From Nitrospira sp. (GTDB lineage Bacteria > Nitrospirota > Nitrospiria > Nitrospirales > Nitrospiraceae), in the NCBI GenBank assembly GCA_024998645.1, contig JACOEJ010000009.1, positions 1 through 60,393 of the forward strand: a DNA stretch of 60,393 bases, in the 5' to 3' direction. The notes beneath the pieces were generated by a model, which was not told the DNA's origin, made no database searches, and saw nothing but the letters and a program-made list of their open reading frames with translations. Shown piece by piece: positions 23,328 through 31,317 of this stretch (positions are counted from its first letter, which is position 1; each line of letters opens with the position of its first letter). A program made the position numbers and the translations under genes.

Positions 23328-24038
23328 TCAATTGAACAGTAAGGCCGCACCGATTTTGTCAGGGAGATGACAGGTCTCGCACTTCCGGCTGATCGGCTTT
23401 CCCTTGTACTCCTGTTTGCCGTCATGGCAACGGAAACAGTCGGACAACGCCCGGGTGCGGAGAACTGAGCCCTCGGGATGATCGGGATACCAGGGCTGGC
23501 TATCAGCCGACACATGGCCACGAGGAATCACGATCGGATAGCCCTTGATCGGTTTTTCGTGGACCACAGCTGAATGGCATGTGGTGCATCCCTCGCCCTG
23601 CCCCCTCACACCAAAGGCCTCCATATGCGCCCGGTGACTCATCACCAGCCCTACGTCCTTCACAGGCGGAGGCAGATCCCGCGTGGCGATTTCAGAAACC
23701 CGCAGAATGTTCCGGTGACAGCCCAAACAGACATCCGACTCCACCTTCGCCTGGAGGTTATGGGAATCGGTCGGCGTGCCGAACAGATGAATCATCGAGT
23801 CCTTCGTCCCGTTCCACGCCTTGTCATGGATCCATCCTTCAAGGCCGGGACGGACATGGCAGGCCACACAGGTTACTTCTTTGTGCGACGACGTCACCCA
23901 GCTGTCATATGAGGGCGCAATCGTATGGCAACTGGCACAGAACTTCGGGTGATTGGTCAGGGGAATTGCGATCCCGCCGAAGGCGAATGCTCCGGCGATC
24001 AGGGCCAGAACCAGTGTCGCTTTACGGTTCCAATTCAT
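23328..24038 (-). CDS. Membrane-anchored hexahaem cytochrome c, NapC/NirT-like
   Basis: This 236-residue protein has one N-terminal membrane helix (ATLVLALIAGAFAFGGIAI) and six CxxCH haem-binding motifs: CASCH, CVACH, CLGCH, CTTCH, CFRCH and CETCH. The N-terminal HPKFCASCHTIAPSYDSW and SSHKEVTCVACH segments resemble the NapC/NirT/NrfH quinol-oxidising cytochromes, which usually have four haems. The ATG at 24038 overlaps the mobB stop by 17 bases. Being in the same run as mobB, moeA and tatC suggests that it passes electrons to or from a periplasmic molybdoenzyme; this is inference. Confidence 0.85.
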   Translation of the reverse strand: MNWNRKATLVLALIAGAFAFGGIAIPLTNHPKFCASCHTIAPSYDSWVTSSHKEVTCVACHVRPGLEGWIHDKAWNGTKDSMIHLFGTPTDSHNLQAKVESDVCLGCHRNILRVSEIATRDLPPPVKDVGLVMSHRAHMEAFGVRGQGEGCTTCHSAVVHEKPIKGYPIVIPRGHVSADSQPWYPDHPEGSVLRTRALSDCFRCHDGKQEYKGKPISRKCETCHLPDKIGAALLFN

Positions 24039-24534
24039 GCGTGACGCGCGGGAAGTGCTTGATGATGAGGGCCGCGACACCCGTGACATCGTTCAAATCG
24101 AGCACCGGCACCGGAAGATCGACCGGCTTATCGGAGACAACCGCCAGCAGCCCATCGGGAGAGACCGGCACTTCGCCGACCTGCTCGCGAATCACGACAA
24201 TCTTGAGATAGCCTTCGCTTTTCCAGCCCTCCGCGATAATGAGATCGTAGGAGGCATCGAGAAACCGGTCCCGAATTTCCTCAACCTTCATTTCCTCCGG
24301 CACATCGGCAAACATCGCCAGACTGCCACGAGACATCACGATGACGCTGCTGGCTCCCGCACGCTTGTGGCGCCAGCTGTCTTTCCCCTCGGTATCGAGA
24401 TCGAATCCGTGGCCGGCGTGCTTTACCGTCGCCACACGATAGCCCGCCCGCACCAGCTCGGGAATCACGCGCTCGATCAACGTGGTCTTGCCGCTGTTCG
24501 ACCTGCCAACAAATGATACGATGGGCACGGCCAT
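24022..24534 (-). CDS. mobB: Molybdopterin-guanine dinucleotide biosynthesis adaptor MobB
   Basis: This 170-residue GTP-binding protein assists attachment of GMP to molybdopterin. The P-loop is FVGRSNSGKTTL, followed by VATVKHAGHGFDLDTEGKDS, the characteristic MobB segment, and later LIIAEGWKS. Length and motifs are standard. It lies between moeA (21 bases upstream) and the hexahaem cytochrome gene, which overlaps its 3' end by 17 bases. Confidence 0.93.
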   Translation of the reverse strand: MAVPIVSFVGRSNSGKTTLIERVIPELVRAGYRVATVKHAGHGFDLDTEGKDSWRHKRAGASSVIVMSRGSLAMFADVPEEMKVEEIRDRFLDASYDLIIAEGWKSEGYLKIVVIREQVGEVPVSPDGLLAVVSDKPVDLPVPVLDLNDVTGVAALIIKHFPRVTHELEP

Positions 24535-24555
24535 GGGCTCAGTCCCTTTCCACGA

Positions 24556-25866
24556 TCAACAACAGGACGTCTTATGCCCGGTGCTGTAGGTATGCTCCGC
24601 CTGCGTTTTCCAGGCTTCTCCGCTCAACAATTGCACGGTCACCAGATCGCCGGGATTCACCCGTTCCACTTCGACCGGAATGTCGATCAGGCAATTCGCC
24701 TTCACCATCGAGGTGAGAATCCCGGACCCCTGTGCGCCGGTCGTCCGGACCTTGAAGACACCGTCTTCCCGCGTCAGCACGCCGCGGAGAAAATGCCGGC
24801 GGTCCGTCCGCTTCGAAAACTTCTCCTGGATAACCGCCTGCACGAGCGGTCGGCCATAGGTCCGATGTCCGTTCATCTTTAAGATAGCCGGCCTCACCAA
24901 TTGTTCGAACGTCACCATCGATGAGACCGGATTTCCCGGGAGGCCGAAGGCCAACTTGCCCTGAATCTTGCCGAAAGCCAGCGGCTGCCCCGGCCGGATC
25001 GCAAGCTTCCAGAAATTCATCTCGGCGCCCAATTCGCGGAACACGGCTTTTGTGAAATCGTAATCTCCCATCGAGACACCGCCGGACAACACCAGGACAT
25101 CGGCCGTCAGCCCATGGGATATCTTTTCCTTCAACGCCTCCGGAGTGTCGCGCGCAATCCCGAGCAGAAAAGGAATGCCGCCGGCTTCTTGCACCGCCGC
25201 CGCAATCCCGTAGCTGTTCGAATTGATGATCTTTTCTTCACTGAATCGTTCATCCAGATCGGCCAATTCATCGCCCGTCGAAAGAATGGCTACGCGCGGA
25301 CGCTGATACACAAAGACAAAGGACTTCGCGAGGATCGCCAGCATGCCCGCATCACCCGGACGAATCTGCGTCCCCTTGGCGATGATGCATTCACCCTTTT
25401 TCACATCTTCGCCTTGCGGCCGGATGTTGGAGCCGCGCGATTCAGGTTTGAAGACGCGAACGGAATCAGGAGTGTGTTCCGTATCTTCTACCTTCAGCAC
25501 CGTATCCGCTCCTTGCGGGATCGGCGCGCCGGTCATGATACGAATTGCCTGCCCGGGACCGACGGACTTCGTCGGCATTTTTCCGGCCGGCACATCTTCG
25601 ATCACCTTGAGAGTGACCGGCTTTTCGATCGCATGCTCCTGCTTGATGTCATCCCAGCGAACGGCGAACCCGTCCATGGCGCTGTTATTCCACGGCGGAT
25701 TATCCCGCTCCGCCACGATATCCTCGCCCAGCACACGACCAAGGGCGTCGAGGATCGATACTTTCTCCAGGCCCAGTGTCGGAGTGGCTTCCAACACAAT
25801 CCGCTGCGCCTCTTCAAGCCGCGTGAGTCCTTCTGTCGCGTCGTTCGCCTTCACAATCGCTCCCAT
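24556..25866 (-). CDS. moeA: Molybdopterin molybdenumtransferase MoeA
   Basis: This enzyme of about 436 residues inserts molybdate into adenylylated molybdopterin. Diagnostic segments are NPPWNNSAMDGFAVRWDD, IMTGAPIPQGADTVLKVED, SGGVSMGDYDF and AFGLPGNPVSSMVTFE. The start is ambiguous: ATG at 25881 or 25866, or GTG at 25854, which has GGGAG five bases upstream; the 5' end abuts or overlaps the mrp stop codon in any case. It lies directly downstream of mrp and upstream of mobB, forming a molybdenum-cofactor block that would serve nitrite oxidoreductase-like or other molybdoenzymes. Confidence 0.93.
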   Translation of the reverse strand: MGAIVKANDATEGLTRLEEAQRIVLEATPTLGLEKVSILDALGRVLGEDIVAERDNPPWNNSAMDGFAVRWDDIKQEHAIEKPVTLKVIEDVPAGKMPTKSVGPGQAIRIMTGAPIPQGADTVLKVEDTEHTPDSVRVFKPESRGSNIRPQGEDVKKGECIIAKGTQIRPGDAGMLAILAKSFVFVYQRPRVAILSTGDELADLDERFSEEKIINSNSYGIAAAVQEAGGIPFLLGIARDTPEALKEKISHGLTADVLVLSGGVSMGDYDFTKAVFRELGAEMNFWKLAIRPGQPLAFGKIQGKLAFGLPGNPVSSMVTFEQLVRPAILKMNGHRTYGRPLVQAVIQEKFSKRTDRRHFLRGVLTREDGVFKVRTTGAQGSGILTSMVKANCLIDIPVEVERVNPGDLVTVQLLSGEAWKTQAEHTYSTGHKTSCC

Positions 25867-25867
25867 C

Positions 25868-26824
25868 TCAATGTGGTGCATGCCGCGGCGCCACTTTCAC
25901 GAGCGACCCGCTCTTCTTACAAAAGGCTTCGATCTGATTGGCAATGTTGTGATAGCACTCAGCCGTCGCCGTATCGGAATTGAACATGGCGAAGGGTTCT
26001 CCCGCATCCGACTGCATCACCACATCGGGATCGAGCGGAATCCGTCCCAGGAAGGGCACGCCCATGTCGTTGGCGGAGGCTTCCCCCCCGCCCTTGCGGA
26101 ATACTTCGATGTTCTGATGGCAATGCGGGCACTCCAGGCCGCTCATGTTCTCGACAATGCCGATGATCGGCACTTCGCTATCCTTGCAGAATGTCACCGA
26201 CTTGCGTGAATCCAGCAATGCGACTTCCTGCGGCGTCGTGATAATCACCGCGCCGCTGACATTGCCGAGCAGATCGATCGTCGTCACCGACTCATTGCCG
26301 GTTCCCGGCGGCAAATCGATAAACAGGAAGTTCAGATCCTGCCATTCCACACCACCCAGCAACTGATTGATGAATTCATACTTGTACGCGTCGCGCCAGA
26401 TAATGGGGTCATCGGGATTCTGGAGCAGGAACGACATGGAAGCGATTTTCAGATTGTAGGCCTGGAAGGGAATGATGCCGCCCGAGGTACTGATCTTGAG
26501 CTTCTGCCCTTCCGCCCCGACCATCTTCGGAATGTTCGGCCCGTGAATGTCCATGTCGCAGATGCCTACGTGCCAGCCCTTGAGCGCCAGGCTGACCGCC
26601 AGGTTTGTCGTGCAGGTACTCTTCCCGACGCCGCCCTTGTTGCTCATGATCAGCACTTTGTATTCAATGCGCTCCATCCGCTTGGCGACGAGCCATCGGC
26701 TGTGTCCTTCTTTATCTTTCTGGCAGGATTCATTCTCGTCACAGATGGCGCAGGCCCACATGTAGGTGCAGGCGTCGCTTCCACCGGACGAGGACGGTTG
26801 AATGACATTCAGTTCGCGGGCCAT
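25868..26824 (-). CDS. mrp: Mrp/NBP35-family Fe-S cluster carrier ATPase
   Basis: This 318-residue P-loop ATPase of the Mrp/ApbC/Nbp35 family shows deviant Walker A SNKGGVGKST, DMDIHGPNIPKM, LFIDLPPGTGNE and the C-terminal CPHC pair that holds a bridging Fe-S cluster. It also has an N-terminal Cys cluster (CTYMWACAICDENESC), reminiscent of the ferredoxin-like extension of Nbp35. These proteins assemble and deliver iron-sulphur clusters. The gene runs between tatC and moeA, consistent with maturation of an Fe-S molybdoenzyme before Tat export. Confidence 0.9.
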   Translation of the reverse strand: MARELNVIQPSSSGGSDACTYMWACAICDENESCQKDKEGHSRWLVAKRMERIEYKVLIMSNKGGVGKSTCTTNLAVSLALKGWHVGICDMDIHGPNIPKMVGAEGQKLKISTSGGIIPFQAYNLKIASMSFLLQNPDDPIIWRDAYKYEFINQLLGGVEWQDLNFLFIDLPPGTGNESVTTIDLLGNVSGAVIITTPQEVALLDSRKSVTFCKDSEVPIIGIVENMSGLECPHCHQNIEVFRKGGGEASANDMGVPFLGRIPLDPDVVMQSDAGEPFAMFNSDTATAECYHNIANQIEAFCKKSGSLVKVAPRHAPH

Positions 26825-26863
26825 AGTGTGTCCTTTTATATCGTGTGAAGCCTGAGGCTTCGG

Positions 26864-27802
26864 TTATCGACGAGGGTTTCCGGTCGGCACCCCAACATAC
26901 TCGCTATCGCCGGACTTCGACATGCGCGCAGCACCGGCCGGCACAGTCGCCGGCGTCAGCGGCGGCACATCCGCAGCGTCGGCTTCTTCCGGCGCCGGCT
27001 TCTTCTTATTGAAGAACCCGGCGCTGATGATGCCGACTTCATAAAACACATACATGGGCAAGGCCATGAGGCACTGGTTGAACGGATCGGGCGTCGGCGT
27101 GAGAATGGCGGCAATGATGAAGGCCCCCAGCAACGCCCATTTCCGATAGCGCCGCAGAAACGGCGCATCGACCCAGCCCAGCTTGGCCATCAGCGTGATC
27201 GCCAGCGGCACTTCGAAAATCAGCCCGAAGACGAGCAAAAACCACAAGGCAAAGCCGACGTATTGCGCAATCGAGAGTTGAGGAATAAAGCCGGCATTCA
27301 CGCCGTATGAAATGAGAAAATTTAAAGCAAAGGGCAGCACAAAGAAAAATGAAAAGGTCACCCCGGCCAGAAATGCCAGCGTGCTCAACATGACAAAGGG
27401 GCCGACAAAGCGACGCTCCTGCACGTGCAGCCCCGGCACGACAAACTGCCAGAACTCCAACAGAATATAGGGCGTCGCCAGCACCACGGCGAACAAACCG
27501 GCCACTTTGACGTTCTGCCACAGAGCTTCGCCCGGGGCCAGAAAAACAAACGGCACCGTCGGGAGATCCGTCGGCTCCCAAGACAGCGTGCTCGGCACAA
27601 ACATATTTTGGAGGGGAATGCGAAGCCACTTCACGAGGGCGTCGGCATAGAAAAACGTGACGACAAAGACGATCGCCGTCACGATGACGGCGCGTGTGAG
27701 CCGGACCTGGAGCTCCACCAGGTGCTCCATGACCGGCATTTTTTTGTCTTCCAGTGGCTTGAAGACCGAGTCCTGCAACCACCGGTTGAAATCGTTCAGC
27801 AC
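26864..27802 (-). CDS. tatC: Sec-independent protein translocase TatC
   Basis: This 312-residue membrane protein with six helices is the core of the twin-arginine translocase. The N-terminus KKMPVMEHLVELQVRL is the TatC signature, and the third helix region contains PYILLEFWQFVVPGL and FAGV-type segments. A long C-terminal tail rich in Pro and Ala (PEEADAADVPPLTPATVPAG) extends past the membrane part. GTG at 27802 is preferred over the track start 13 codons earlier. No tatA/tatB gene is in the window. Neighbours are htrA upstream and mrp downstream. Confidence 0.92.
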   Translation of the reverse strand: MLNDFNRWLQDSVFKPLEDKKMPVMEHLVELQVRLTRAVIVTAIVFVVTFFYADALVKWLRIPLQNMFVPSTLSWEPTDLPTVPFVFLAPGEALWQNVKVAGLFAVVLATPYILLEFWQFVVPGLHVQERRFVGPFVMLSTLAFLAGVTFSFFFVLPFALNFLISYGVNAGFIPQLSIAQYVGFALWFLLVFGLIFEVPLAITLMAKLGWVDAPFLRRYRKWALLGAFIIAAILTPTPDPFNQCLMALPMYVFYEVGIISAGFFNKKKPAPEEADAADVPPLTPATVPAGAARMSKSGDSEYVGVPTGNPRR

Positions 27803-27869
27803 CGCGCCCTCATCGTACAGAACGATGCGGCGCCGGATCACACCTGATCACCGGCGCCGCACACTCGAT

Positions 27870-29390
27870 CTACTTGGGATTGACTGCCACGAACAGGCTG
27901 TTGCCCTGCCGGCTCACCAGCAACACGGCCAATTCATCTTTCTTGATCTTGTTCGCAGCCTTCAGAAAGTCCTCCACGGTCTTGACGGTTTCGTGGTTGA
28001 CCTCCTGAATGATGTCCCCACGCTGTAATCCCGCCGCCTCAGCCTGACCGCCCGGCTCCACGCTGGTGACGACCACGCCGGTCGTCTTGGCCGGGATGTT
28101 CAGCTGGCTCATGATCGCATTGTCCAATGCTTGAATCTTGAGTGACGCCAGCACATTGTCCGGCAACTTGATCGTCTCACCCTGTTCCTTGGGCGGAGCC
28201 GCATCCTTCTTGGCCAGCAACTCGTCGGACGGCCGCTCGGCGACCTTCACCGAGATGGTTTGCTCTTTCCCGTCGCGCAGGACTTTCACCTGGGCATCTT
28301 TGCCCACCATGGTCCGCGCCACCAGATTGCGCAACTGGCTCACGCTCTGGACTTCCTTGCCGTTGAACGCAATGACCACATCGCCGCGCTTCATTCCGGC
28401 GGCCGCCGACGGTCCATTCTCATTCACGTCGCTGATGAGCACGCCCTTGCGCTGCTCCGGCAACTTAAACGACTTTGCCAAGGCCGGTGTAATCTCCTGA
28501 ATCGCCACGCCCATCCAGCCGCGGACGACTTTGCCGGTTTTCTGAAGGCTGTCGACAATATCCACCGCGATGCTGCTGGGAATGGCAAAACCGATTCCCT
28601 CTGAACCACCGGTGCGGGAGAAAATGGCGGTATTGATACCCATCAATTCACCGTTCATGTTCACCAGCGCTCCACCGGAGTTACCCGGATTGATCGCCGC
28701 ATCGGTCTGAATAAAATCTTCGTAGTCGGCGATGCCCACGTTCCCGCGGCCCAAGGCACTGATGATGCCCAATGTCACTGTAGAACTCAGCCCGAACGGA
28801 CTGCCGACGGCCAACACCAAATCTCCCACCGCCAGCTTGTCGTAGTCGGCCCACTTCAACGAGGGCAAATCCTTCGCTTCAATCTTAATCACAGCCAAAT
28901 CGGTCTTGGGATCGGTTCCCACGGTTTTGGCCGTAAACTCACGACGATCACTCAGCGTCACCGTAATCTGTGTCGCACCTTCGACCACATGGTTATTCGT
29001 CACGATGTAGCCATTGGGATCCAGAATGACCCCCGATCCGGCACTTTGCTCAGGGCGTCCATGCCCCCCTGGAGGGCCCGGCGGCATCGGAGGCGGCGTC
29101 GGAAGATCTCCGCCACCCGGCTCTTCACCACCACCAGGAGGTCCGCCGAACGGTCCGGGCGGGAGCCCGCCACGGCGACGACCACCTTCCCCGCCACCGC
29201 CCGTCACGGCGATATTCACGACGGCAGGGGTCACTTTCTTTACGATCTCAGAAAAACCTTGGGTAAATGCCGGAGGAACTCCTGCCGCCCATGCAGCGGG
29301 GGTTCCGATCAACCCGCCTGCGACCGTGGCCGCAAGTACAAGCCCACAACCAATGACAAACTTGGTCGCCTGCTGACTCCGATAGACCAT
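27870..29390 (-). CDS. DegP/HtrA-family periplasmic serine protease
   Basis: This 506-residue exported protease has a signal peptide (VIGCGLVLAATVAGGLIGTPAAWA), the catalytic triad His in TNNHVVEGA, Asp in KTDLAVIKI and Ser in NPGNSGGALVN, and two PDZ domains (VRGWMGVAIQEI onward and TTGVVVTSVEPGGQAE onward). Between the first strand (AVVNIAVTG) and SAGSGVILD, a roughly 60-residue Gly/Pro-rich stretch replaces the LA loop of DegP. ATG at 29390 with GGGAGGAA upstream is chosen over the track's 29489. It probably leads the tatC-to-permease run, 67 bases before tatC. Confidence 0.9.
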   Translation of the reverse strand: MVYRSQQATKFVIGCGLVLAATVAGGLIGTPAAWAAGVPPAFTQGFSEIVKKVTPAVVNIAVTGGGGEGGRRRGGLPPGPFGGPPGGGEEPGGGDLPTPPPMPPGPPGGHGRPEQSAGSGVILDPNGYIVTNNHVVEGATQITVTLSDRREFTAKTVGTDPKTDLAVIKIEAKDLPSLKWADYDKLAVGDLVLAVGSPFGLSSTVTLGIISALGRGNVGIADYEDFIQTDAAINPGNSGGALVNMNGELMGINTAIFSRTGGSEGIGFAIPSSIAVDIVDSLQKTGKVVRGWMGVAIQEITPALAKSFKLPEQRKGVLISDVNENGPSAAAGMKRGDVVIAFNGKEVQSVSQLRNLVARTMVGKDAQVKVLRDGKEQTISVKVAERPSDELLAKKDAAPPKEQGETIKLPDNVLASLKIQALDNAIMSQLNIPAKTTGVVVTSVEPGGQAEAAGLQRGDIIQEVNHETVKTVEDFLKAANKIKKDELAVLLVSRQGNSLFVAVNPK

Positions 29391-29473
29391 GCTCAGTTCC
29401 TCCCGACGGTTGAACTCACAAGATACATCACTCTGATCGGCAACCAGCTGAGTAGCGACCGACCGAACGGTAC

Positions 29474-29503
29474 ATCTTACACTAATCATTCCTTGGGCTT
29501 CAA
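29474..29503 (-). promoter_or_regulatory. Possible sigma-70 promoter for the htrA-type gene
   Basis: On the minus strand TTGAAG (29503-29498), an 18-base spacer and TAAGAT (29479-29474) lie about 85 bases before the ATG. Both hexamers are imperfect. A small hairpin (AAGAGGA/TCCTCTT) flanks it. Confidence 0.35.
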
Positions 29504-29597
29504 AGAGGAAAAGTCCTCTTCCGGCCGCCCATTCTGTGACCTGGAAAGGACTTTTCGAAAGACAGGAACGCCATGCTTGACGAGCCAGTCGTGAGAC

Positions 29598-29974
29598 TCA
29601 GATGCTCCGGCTGGTCGCCGTATCGGCTTCCAGCTGACCCAGCCAGGAGTTTTGGAGCTTCAATACGAGCCGTTTCTTCGCTTGCTCAAACGACACCACA
29701 CCCAATGTATTAGGAGCTCCCTCATAAATAAGCGGGTAGGCTGATACGACGCTCCAGCTCCTGCGGCCTGAGATAGACGACCGGATCCCATTGATCGATC
29801 CCCAAACCCTTTGCTCTTCGCCCGCTCGACAAGGCGGGTGAGATCTCCACCGTGATCTTGAGGACGCACCCCTTCAGCCGAAAGCACCTCGGTCACGGGT
29901 AACACCCGCGCAACATCCTGCTTCTGTAACCGACCGTCACACAAATATACGTTCGCTCCCCATCGGCAGATCTG
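29598..29974 (-). pseudogene. Frameshifted remnant of an unrecognised gene
   Basis: Translating the minus strand in three successive frames gives one plausible protein: CDGRLQKQDVARVLPV … LVERAKSKGFG, then IDQWDPVVYLRPQELERRISLP, then LIYEGAPNTLGVVSFEQ … WLGQLEADTATSRSI and a stop. The joins fit two single-base insertions, one in a GGGG run and one after CCC. The 5' end is blocked by an in-frame TGA at 29975-29977. About 125 codons remain. The track's 94-residue ORF here covers only the first part and then reads out of frame. I do not recognise the family; sequencing error is an alternative to real decay. Confidence 0.55.
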
Positions 29975-30081
29975 TCAAGTCCTCTAGAGTCGATAGGCCC
30001 CACTTGAAATCAGGCAGAAAGTCATTTACCGTGACGGCATTCTGAGGGTACTTCCACGCAGGACGCGAGGGGGAAGATCCG

Positions 30082-30891
30082 GTGACGCAGGAAGAATTCT
30101 ACAGGGTGCTGGACCTCTCCGTCATTATCCCCGCGCATAACGAAGCCACCCGCATTCTTCCTCATCTGCACTCGATTCGAGACTCCCTTTCACGGCAAGA
30201 CCGCTCCTACGAAATCATTGTCGTCGATGACGGCAGTCAGGACGACACGATCAAAGTCGTCCGCGGCTTTGCCAAAACCGAACCGGCTTTGCGAGTGATT
30301 CCACTCCCGACCTGCATGGGGAAAGGTGGAGCAGTGAGGCAAGGCATGCTCGTGGCACGCGGCCGGCTGCAGTTATTCACCGATGCCGATGGGGCCACAG
30401 CCATTACGGAACTCGACCGGCTCGAACAGGCCATCCGGAACGGGGCCGATATAGCCATCGGATCACGAAGCCTGGCCTCTCAACAGCCGGGGTTCACGGT
30501 CAATGCCCGGTGGCATCGGAGCATCCTGGGCGGCTGCTTTAATACGCTGGTCCGCTTGGGAGGAATTCGGGAAATCAGCGACACCCAGTGCGGGTTCAAG
30601 TTATTCGAACGATCCGTGGCTCGCGATCTTTTCTCCGTCTCGACCATCAATGGATACGGTTTTGACCTTGAACTGCTGTTCGTCGCCCAACAACGCGGCT
30701 ATCGGATCGCAGAAGTACCCGTGAACTGGACTGACCAGCCGGGCTCGAAAATGCGGCTCTTTCGGGATAGCATTGCTATTGTCCGCGAGTTCAGCGTCAT
30801 TCACCGTAATGCGGCCAAAGGGTATTACTCCCCTCTTGCGACACCGGACACTCTCGCACCACTCCGGTCGACTTCCCCGCTTCTCAAGTAG
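30082..30891 (+). CDS. Family 2 glycosyltransferase, dolichyl-phosphate glucosyltransferase-like
   Basis: This 269-residue GT-A enzyme shows LSVIIPAHNEATRI, IIVVDDGSQDDT and the metal-binding FTDADGAT, followed by AIGSRSL and ISDTQCGFKLF, a combination typical of the ALG5/DPM1-type GT2 enzymes that glycosylate a polyprenyl phosphate. No membrane helices are obvious. GTG at 30082 has GAGGGGG eight bases upstream. It stands alone between the pseudogene and a 426-bp gene-free stretch. Confidence 0.87.
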   Translation: MTQEEFYRVLDLSVIIPAHNEATRILPHLHSIRDSLSRQDRSYEIIVVDDGSQDDTIKVVRGFAKTEPALRVIPLPTCMGKGGAVRQGMLVARGRLQLFTDADGATAITELDRLEQAIRNGADIAIGSRSLASQQPGFTVNARWHRSILGGCFNTLVRLGGIREISDTQCGFKLFERSVARDLFSVSTINGYGFDLELLFVAQQRGYRIAEVPVNWTDQPGSKMRLFRDSIAIVREFSVIHRNAAKGYYSPLATPDTLAPLRSTSPLLK

Positions 30892-31317
30892 ACTCCTTTC
30901 CCACTGCGTCCCAGGGCATAGGTCACCACCGCCGCTTTCCCAGGTTCACTACGTCACTCCGGACTGATCGCGAGCGGCTCTCGTCTGAGCATCCCCCTTT
31001 TCAAGCAATCCCATGCATTAAGGGAAACGACCGCAATGCTGCAACCATTGTCGGCGCAGCCACATATACGATCCGGATACAGAACCTACTCTCCGCCGCG
31101 GGTTCGCTTCTTCTTTCATACGTGGGCATCGCCCCTGCCGTACAGCCGAGTCGTACTCCAGCGATGAGACCCGCCAAGCGCTTCTCAGGCCGCACAAGAA
31201 GAAGTTACCTCAGGTTGTTTTCATCTCATAAATCCGGTACGGTGGCGATCTCAAACACGCCATCCGACAAGCAAAAGCCCGCTGAGTCTTCTGTTAGCTA
31301 TCCACGTCCGACCGTCC
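30892..31317. other. Gene-free stretch upstream of the pseudo-caspase lipoprotein gene
   Basis: This 426-bp region has only short ORFs on either strand with no recognisable motif or ribosome-binding site. No clear promoter, terminator or repeat was found. It presumably contains the control region of the lipoprotein gene. Confidence 0.5.

Noticed and set aside
29660-29944. 94-residue minus ORF taken as an intact gene
   Set aside because: After about 54 residues the sense continues in another frame, so it is better explained as part of a frameshifted remnant.
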